NCBI RefSeq assembly: GCF_004210375.1
Contig: NC_134837.1
Coordinates: 167,627,310 to 167,691,309, forward strand
Direction of reading: 5' to 3'
DNA: 64,000 bases
Source of the DNA: Tachypleus tridentatus
Lineage: Eukaryota > Arthropoda > Merostomata > Xiphosura > Limulidae
Position numbers and translations under genes: made by a program. Position 1 is the stretch's first letter, and each line of letters begins with the position of its first letter. The notes beneath the pieces were generated by a model. That model searched no databases. It was given only the letters and a program-made list of their open reading frames with translations, and was not told where the DNA came from. Below, piece after piece: positions 62,389 to 64,000 of the stretch.

Positions 62389-62392
62389 AGAA

Positions 62393-63839
62393 TTAGTATT
62401 TTGACATAAAAAAACATCTAATTTTAAAGAGTGCTGCATTCAACACACCAAGGCTCACTAAAATCTATACTTAGATGTTAACCTGAATATGTCCTAGGAA
62501 TGTTGAAACACTGTTCTGTGCTTTACTGTAATTAGTTTTAGTACCCATACCAATCTTATGAATACATATTTCGATGTTCTTTTAAAATGTACATTAAGAA
62601 GTTAGCTCATGTATAGTACAAAAGTTTGAATTATAATCTACAATTTGATTCCAAATTTACTGATATAAATTCACAAAATAGTAGTCCAATAAAATTTTGA
62701 ATGTAAGTCAGCAAATGAGATAACATGGCTTCTGACCTGTAATTCACTGCAACAAGGTTAAGGGGTTGTGAGATAAATTTTGCCTCTGTACAAACATTGT
62801 GAAAGAGTTAATAATAACACAAGCACATTTAGCAAAAGCACTTTAAAAAAATATTATTATTAATATAAAGAAAGTAATAAAAAACAATTTTCATCCAGAT
62901 TATTATTCTCACTCACTACTTTTAGATGCACTTCCAAAATTACACAAACATCCTGCCAAATTCAGATTTATAATTCCTTAAATGCAGTTAATAAATCTAT
63001 CTATTGTACTTTATATTCTGGAATATCACGTTTGAAAAAAATAAAAACAGTATTTTCAAATAATCCAGATAACTGTTTCTGGATTATTAAAACATTCCAG
63101 TTTTGGAATGTTTAAATAACTTAAATATTTCAGATATAACAAGTTCCATTTTCACTTATCTTACAATATTATACACTAAGATATATCTATATCCTAATTT
63201 TATAGATGAAGAAATAAATATTTTAAAATTCAAATTTACTCATCCAATGTTAAAATATTCTTCATTTCTGTGTGTATAATGGTTAAATAAATTTTAATAA
63301 ACAGGTTTATAAATAAATAGTGGGTATTACTAAGAGAGAAAATTTCTCTTCAAATAGCCCAATCTGTATTTGCTTCTTTATGAAAACTCATTTCTGAAAC
63401 AGGTTTCAAATCCTAAGTTTTATATATAGATACTTTCTATTACAATGATGATTTAATTACCAGAATCTTATCAAACTTAAGATATGCAACAGAACTTGTA
63501 ATGGAAAAAGTAATAACAGTTATGTCCATGCCAATTATTGGATATTAATTTAGTAAATGACAAAGTACAACTGATTATTTTTAATAAAACAAAGGGCATT
63601 TAATTTTCTTAATTTCAGTCTACTGCTAAAAGACATCACAACTAAAATAATTTTTAACTATCTGTATTAATAGCAATTCTTTTTTTTTATGGATAATGTT
63701 ACACTATTCATAAATGTTATAAACATTGGCAATTGAGAAATTTTTTCACACTATTTAAAAACAAAAATTTTTGATAAGAAAAGTACCTTTCTGACACTAG
63801 ACAATTACCTTTATATAGTTAAAATGAAAATTTATTCAG
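62393..63839. other. AT-rich DNA, nothing recognised
   Basis: No coding frame, structured repeat or RNA gene could be supported. Composition is strongly AT with scattered short homopolymers. Confidence 0.5.
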
Positions 63840-64000
63840 GATTGCTGGAGCTGTGAACATTGAGGAGCAGGAGTTGAGACGTGGATATAAGCACTCAATT
63901 CTATACCCTTAATTGATGTTCCATGTCTGCTTATCAGTTTTTCATCTGTATTTGGATTTTGTTTATTAGATGGGATATCCCTAATACTTTTTGGTCCTAT
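63840..64000 (+). repeat. Unnamed dispersed repeat, copy B (cut by window end)
   Basis: Resembles 56510-56670 in the same orientation and probably continues past the window. See copy A for the shared blocks. Confidence 0.6.

Overview
This is AT-rich, intron-rich animal nuclear DNA. The best guess for the source is an arthropod, probably a horseshoe crab (Xiphosura). That guess rests on my recollection of the dispersed tRNA-derived SINE seen here, not on a search. No bacterial-type operons, rRNA, tRNA genes or CRISPR arrays are visible.

Two host genes are supported. (1) On the + strand, positions 5782-7641 hold the last four coding exons of a class I fructose-bisphosphate aldolase. Its N-terminal exons lie left of the window. 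(2) On the - strand, eight coding exons between 47043 and 19003 join in frame into a complete 457-residue RNFT1/RNFT2-type RING-finger transmembrane ubiquitin ligase. Two of its introns appear to use GC-AG splice sites.

Most of the rest is transposable-element material. Positions 1-5767 and 10850-16623 are nearly identical direct copies of one 5.77-kb block. The block holds a broken hAT transposase, two kinds of tRNA-derived SINE and a fold-back repeat. The two copies flank the aldolase 3' exons, so this is either a recent duplication or an assembly duplication. RNFT introns 1 and 2 each contain a - strand copy of one RNase H-encoding non-LTR retrotransposon. Each copy has an exact 11-bp target-site duplication: 28831-34823 is full length, and 39332-43821 lacks about 1.29 kb of reverse-transcriptase region. 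A third, 5'-truncated copy lies at about 52301-53985. Older remains include a Tc1-like and a Penelope-like fragment (23285-24060), an RTE-type LINE (49215-51960) and a CR1-type LINE tail (55100-55440).

Two DNA transposons near the right end have readable boundaries. One is a 1088-bp internally deleted Tc1-like element (57826-58913) with terminal inverted repeats (TIRs) of about 210 bp. The other is a 2935-bp element (59454-62388) with TIRs of about 710 bp, a 4-bp AGAA target duplication and the C-terminal part of a DDE-like transposase that I tentatively place near the Sola group. It is the least ordinary object in the window. A further link is that both SINE types share their 3' tail with the RNase H LINE, which suggests that LINE may move them.
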